Of a stretch of 64,000 nt of DNA, positions 60,420 to 64,000 are shown in pieces. The position numbers and the translations under genes were made by a program. A model generated the notes under the pieces. That model worked only from the letters and a program-made list of their open reading frames with translations, was not told the DNA's origin and ran no database searches. The stretch is from Patiria pectinifera (lineage: Eukaryota > Echinodermata > Asteroidea > Valvatida > Asterinidae). Location of the stretch: the NCBI GenBank assembly GCA_029964075.1, contig CM057148.1, positions 30,311,916 through 30,375,915 of the forward strand. Reading direction: 5' to 3'. Every line of letters begins with the position of its first letter. Within the stretch, counting starts at the first letter, position 1.

Positions 60420-60602
60420 GTAAGACAAAAGATGTTGCCGCACTCCCTTTGTTTAATAATGGCGAGTTCGGCAACCAGCCCACTCTTAAATATAATTCTT
60501 AGGAAGAAACCTATGTCGTTTTCTGTACATACTTAAATAGTTAGGTTCTTAAATTGCGGATAAGAAGAACACGTGGATCAGAGAAAGTTTATCTTATTTC
60601 AG

Positions 60603-60679
60603 CCACATCCAACAGCGCAAGCGCCAATAACAGGATGGATGAATGGAGAGAAGACAATGAGAAGAACTTATGGTTTTAA
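60603..60679 (+). CDS. Possible alternative last exon of gene 2
   Basis: After a CTTATTTCAG acceptor, phase-1 splicing from 60258-60419 gives a hydrophilic 25-residue tail (ATSNSASANNR, then DEWREDNEKNLWF) and TAA. Use of this exon would make a 174-aa protein lacking the second half of the domain. The MITE at 60681 starts right after the stop. The acceptor is good but there is no independent evidence of use. Confidence 0.35.
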
Positions 60680-60680
60680 G

Positions 60681-61378
60681 CCCCTGTCACACCTTTGCGT
60701 ATCCTAATTCCTTATGAGTTCCTTATCACAAATTTTCAATATGCAGCCGTACGCTCAATTAACGTCGAAATGTTTTGATCACTTTGACTTATGTGAGACG
60801 CACATCTAGCGTACAAGTAACGAATTCAGCGCATCCATTGCGTATTAGATGCGTATGAGTTGCGTATGCAGTGCACAACATTATTTTTTCGGGCTGCGAA
60901 TAGGTCAGTATGCAATGCGCATGCCGAGCGTATTCCGGACGCACCCGACTTATGCCGACCGCATGCTTGACACACTTCTGAGCGTATTCCCCCCGCATTT
61001 CCGCCGCTCGCTGTTCAGCGTGCGTTGCATCTGCGCTGCAAGTACGCTATGTATATGTCCAATACAGACGGCTCATATGATGACAGGGTGCGTCACGAAC
61101 ACATAGCGTACTCGTAACGCACTCGACCGATGCGGGACCGATTCGCTGCGTATTTTTAACTTATGACCTGCGTAACAGCGTACGCAGCGTAGTTTTGTGC
61201 ATGCCCAAAACTATCCTGCGTACTGGGCCGTACCATGCGTATATCTGCGTACATCAAACCTACACAAAACGATAGAGATGCATATGAGGTGCGTATTCTG
61301 CGTACGACTGCGTATGAAAAAAATCCCTATGAGCGCAACTCATAAGGAATTAGGATACGCAGAAGTGTGACAGGGCCC
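60681..61378. mobile_element. MITE family M1, copy 2 (about 698 bp)
   Basis: CCTGTCACACCTTTGCGTAT at the left and its inverse GTGTGACAGG at the right. It is about 55 bp longer than copy 1 (13388-14030) because of internal indels. It is flanked by TTAAG and CTTAG. Confidence 0.82.
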
Positions 61379-61380
61379 TT

Positions 61381-61535
61381 AGAGGTGGGAGAAAAAGCCC
61401 AGAAAAATATTCTGGGGGAAAACCCACGGAATCAGGCAGGGACCCAATCCACATAGTGGCCCAGGCAGGATTCGAACCCGGGTCACAGCCGTGGGAGGCG
61501 AGGAAAGTACCGCTACGCCACACTCTCATTGAGTG
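61381..61535 (-). mobile_element. tRNA-derived SINE
   Basis: Minus strand A box TGGCGTAGCGGT (61520-61509) and perfect B box GGTTCGAATCC (61478-61468), followed by a non-tRNA body ending near CCCCCAGAATATTTTTCTGG. The acceptor and T stems do not pair well, so it is a SINE and not a tRNA gene. Confidence 0.65.
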
Positions 61536-63054
61536 TGTTTGGAGAGCTTTACTCGTTAACTCGAGAAGAGAAAGGCGGGCTTCGACAGCGGTCTGTGAAA
61601 GGGTGGATAAGAGTAATTTATATCATAGTCGAACTTTTCCCCCTTAAAAATATTCAAGTCTCCAACTCCTAAAAAGTGAAAACATAGCAGCAGACGTCTA
61701 GGCGAAAGGAGCTGGTCATTCTTAAGATGGGTTTCAACGAACACACTGGAGTGGTAACAATTAGGACAAAATAAATAGAATTGATGGAAACAGCAATCTC
61801 ATGAGGGCTTTTCGGGAAGCTTTTAGAACACGGAACAATGCAGGGATGATCTTTAACGACGCTACAATTTTGAACAGAATGTCTTATATTTAAGACTGAG
61901 AAATCATATTGTTAAGAACACAAGTTCATTTTCAAAAATAGTTGTATCTCAACAGACACTGTGGATTATGTAATATGAATTGTATAACTACTTTCGATTA
62001 CACGCAAAGGCCATAGAAAGTTTCCATTTTGTGGCCATATTGGATACCTAACTGTCCCCAAGAAGCCGAGGTGACATCACGCAGTTGTAGGAACTGCAGG
62101 TCAACTGCCAAGAAACCACCAGAAAATGTTGCTTTAACTGTTAAAATCCAATTATCATGTCCGCCCACCGGAGGGAAAAAAAAACACATGCCCACATGTC
62201 ATTTATATACGGCCAACTTGGCAGCTATTTGGAAGCCATGCTGGCTTGCAAAAGAAGAGTGAAATGAAAGGAAAAGGGTAAAAATTAAGTGACCAATAAA
62301 ATTCACATTTGGGCACTATATTACTCGATATCAACTATGAGCGCACATCAGGTAATCTATCATCCAAACAGCCATATTGGTGGCGATCTCGGATCTCAGT
62401 TTCCACAGAATGCCGAGTTTGAATCTTGTAGATTTGAAATAATATATCAAGAACCGTGCGTGAATTCCCCATTCACGCAGGTAAAAAGGTAAAAAGAATG
62501 CGCAACAGAACAAATAGTAATTGTTTGTATTATAAAAGTTTAACCATTTATTTATTATTATGAGTATCACTGACTTACTGGAGAGTGTCATTCCGAGGGC
62601 GTAAATCCCGTGTGGATGTACGGTATTTACCCCCTGCACACTTTTTACTTTTTGACGGGGGGGGGGGGGGGGGGGCATTTGACACCCCCCCCCCCTTTTT
62701 CGTTGTGCGGATCTTGAGTTATTTTTCGAAATTCCTAACAAACTAAATCTATTCAATAGCACTGACAATCGGAAAAAAATGGTAAAACAGTTTTAATACG
62801 CCGTGTTGATGTAAGGTATATGCACATAACCGCTGAAGTTATAATGACCTTATAATCTGTGTGTACATCACCTCGACGCAAATTCCAACTTCTGAATGGG
62901 TACACAAACATGTAAGATGTACATCTTTATCACGAACAGCGCCCTCCAGTGAAATGTGGTGTACATCCCCCCTTGATCAATCCATCCCTACCACTCGTTT
63001 GCAGAGATGTGCACCACTGTATTTTTCAATTAATTTTTCTGATCTCCTTTACAG
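61536..63054. other. Gene 2 last intron
   Basis: No exon recognised. A G16-18 run followed by a C10 run (about 62656-62696) can form a strong hairpin. Minus-strand ORFs over it are unsupported. Confidence 0.35.
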
Positions 63055-63329
63055 TAATGGGAATGTCATCTAATACCCGTACCGTTGTCCGAAGATGCCT
63101 GCAATGCTCCACACTGACTTCTGCGGATTCTCCGAACCTGTTGAGCGCGCACGAGATGCGACGTTTCTGGCTGCGTTACGACCACGGCACCTTCGCCCTA
63201 GGCAAGCATCAGCTGGACGCCTATTTTGAGTGGACCGACCCAAACCCCCCGGCTACCCCAGTTAGGTTCTATGGCATCTCCAGCTATGCCAAGCCGCAGA
63301 CTTGGGTGTTCTATCATACCTGCCATTAG
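63055..63329 (+). CDS. Gene 2 exon B: second half of the Methyltransf_FA domain and stop
   Basis: 275 bp, acceptor CCTTTACAG, phase 1, stop TAG. It encodes RTVVRRCLQCS, LLSAHEMRRFWLRYDHGTFALG, YFEWTDPNPPATPVRFYGISS and WVFYHTCH. Length and motif order equal those of gene 1 exon B. All conserved aromatic residues are kept (FWLRYD, F-WTDP, YG, W-F). It completes a predicted secreted protein of 240 aa. Confidence 0.82.
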
Positions 63330-63494
63330 GTTCACCTTTCCCTTGTTTGTGTGTGTATTGGGGATGAGAAACTATGGTCAACCATGTTTTCACAAACTCA
63401 TATCAACTACAGGGTAGGTCAAAAAGAAAGTGACCAATTGATAAAACAAGGATTTCGCCATTATCTTTAAATAGTTACTTCTGACCGCAGTGTG

Positions 63495-63770
63495 TATTCT
63501 TAGACATCATTATCATTGAAGGTTGCCATGTTGCAAATGTGACCCAACTTTGGTTCCAATTAAACGAAAATGATCAAATGAGATAAAATTTAAATTGTAA
63601 GCCGAGTTTACAATGTGACCTCAGATGACCTTTGACTTTGGTATGTGACCTTTGACATGATCATAATGAAGGTTCCCATGTTGCATCTTTGACTCAAATT
63701 TGGTTCCAATTGGACTGCAACTTTTCAAATGATACCAATTTACATTTATAGCAGGCTGTACTCGCAATCT
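63495..63770. repeat. Two diverged tandem copies of an about 147-bp unit
   Basis: TGAAGGTTGCCATGTTGCA..TTTGGTTCCAATT (63517) recurs at 63664, with TGACCTTTGAC words between. It lies in the 3' flank of gene 2. Confidence 0.65.
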
Positions 63771-63805
63771 CAAGGTTTAACGCAAAGTTGACGCAAAGGT
63801 GACGC

Positions 63806-63811
63806 AATAAA
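63806..63811 (+). terminator. Candidate poly(A) signal of gene 2
   Basis: AATAAA lies about 480 bp after the gene 2 stop codon. It is the first canonical hexamer I see downstream. Confidence 0.4.
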
Positions 63812-64000
63812 GTTCGCAAGGGGTCTCGACAGAAGCCTTTAATCCATAATCATCGTTCTTGGCTCCGTGAAAACTAGTACAGACGCCTAAAATTCAGATA
63901 GATTCACATAAGTATTTGTAATTAGGTCACGAGGTGAATACATGTATATGAATGCAAATATACAAATCCAAAGTGTGGCAAAACATCCGGTGAAAATGTC

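Noticed and set aside
61450..61525. Possible tRNA gene (good A and B boxes)
   Set aside because: The acceptor and T stems do not pair and a non-tRNA body follows, so it is better read as a SINE.
62331..62768. 145-aa minus-strand ORF
   Set aside because: It crosses a G/C homopolymer hairpin and has no domain or splice support.

Overview
The window reads as intron-rich, AT-rich metazoan DNA that is densely loaded with retrotransposons and foldback/MITE-type repeats. There are no operons, bacterial signals or CRISPR. The best guess is a marine invertebrate, probably a deuterostome such as an echinoderm or cephalochordate. The reasons are secreted Methyltransf_FA-domain genes, a PAN/apple exon, a Ngaro-type retroelement, a Gmr1-type Ty3/gypsy element and many short palindromic DNA transposons. 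The species cannot be fixed from the sequence alone.

Host genes (+ strand). Two related secreted-protein genes can be assembled from exons that all join in phase 1. Gene 1 (13009-37475) is a signal peptide plus PAN/apple exon (13009-13336), then the two half-domain exons of a Methyltransf_FA domain: exon A 35239-35400 and exon B 37201-37475. This gives a 765-nt in-frame CDS (254 aa). Gene 2 (50959-63329) is a signal-peptide exon (50959-51004), a Cys-containing exon I do not recognise (52736-52975), exon A (60258-60419) and exon B (63055-63329). This gives 723 nt (240 aa), with a possible alternative last exon at 60603-60679. A damaged exon A (20793-20954) and a decayed exon B (42446-42591) show that the module existed in more copies. 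Two small candidate exons lie on the minus strand at 40.7-41.4 kb.

Mobile elements. A decayed gag-like ORF lies at 2.2-3.6 kb (+). At 5.9-10.5 kb (-) is a Ngaro-like tyrosine-recombinase retrotransposon with recognisable split direct repeats (A1...B1-A2-B2); its recombinase gene is broken by a 253-bp foldback insertion. At 21.0-28.3 kb (-) is a Ty3/gypsy LTR element with 508/509-bp LTRs. It has lost its integrase and carries an SGNH-hydrolase-like ORF in the env-like 3' position. At 29.2-34.8 kb (-) is a Ty3/gypsy-type element whose integrase lies upstream of reverse transcriptase (Gmr1-like order). It has a tRNA-Pro-like primer site, and only 33 bp of its 5' LTR remain. All are broken by frameshifts or stops.

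Smaller repeats. These include two MITE families with two copies each in the window (13.4/60.7 kb and 36.7/59.5 kb), a 1.4-kb Tc1/mariner-like foldback made of TCCGA repeats (49.2-50.6 kb), a perfect 96-bp-arm hairpin (48.8 kb) and a 2.9-kb tandem duplication that copies half of an exon (52.8-58.6 kb). There are also two tRNA-derived SINEs, an interstitial TTAGGG run and several degenerate tandem arrays. Much of the rest is AT-rich intronic or intergenic DNA in which I see no gene.
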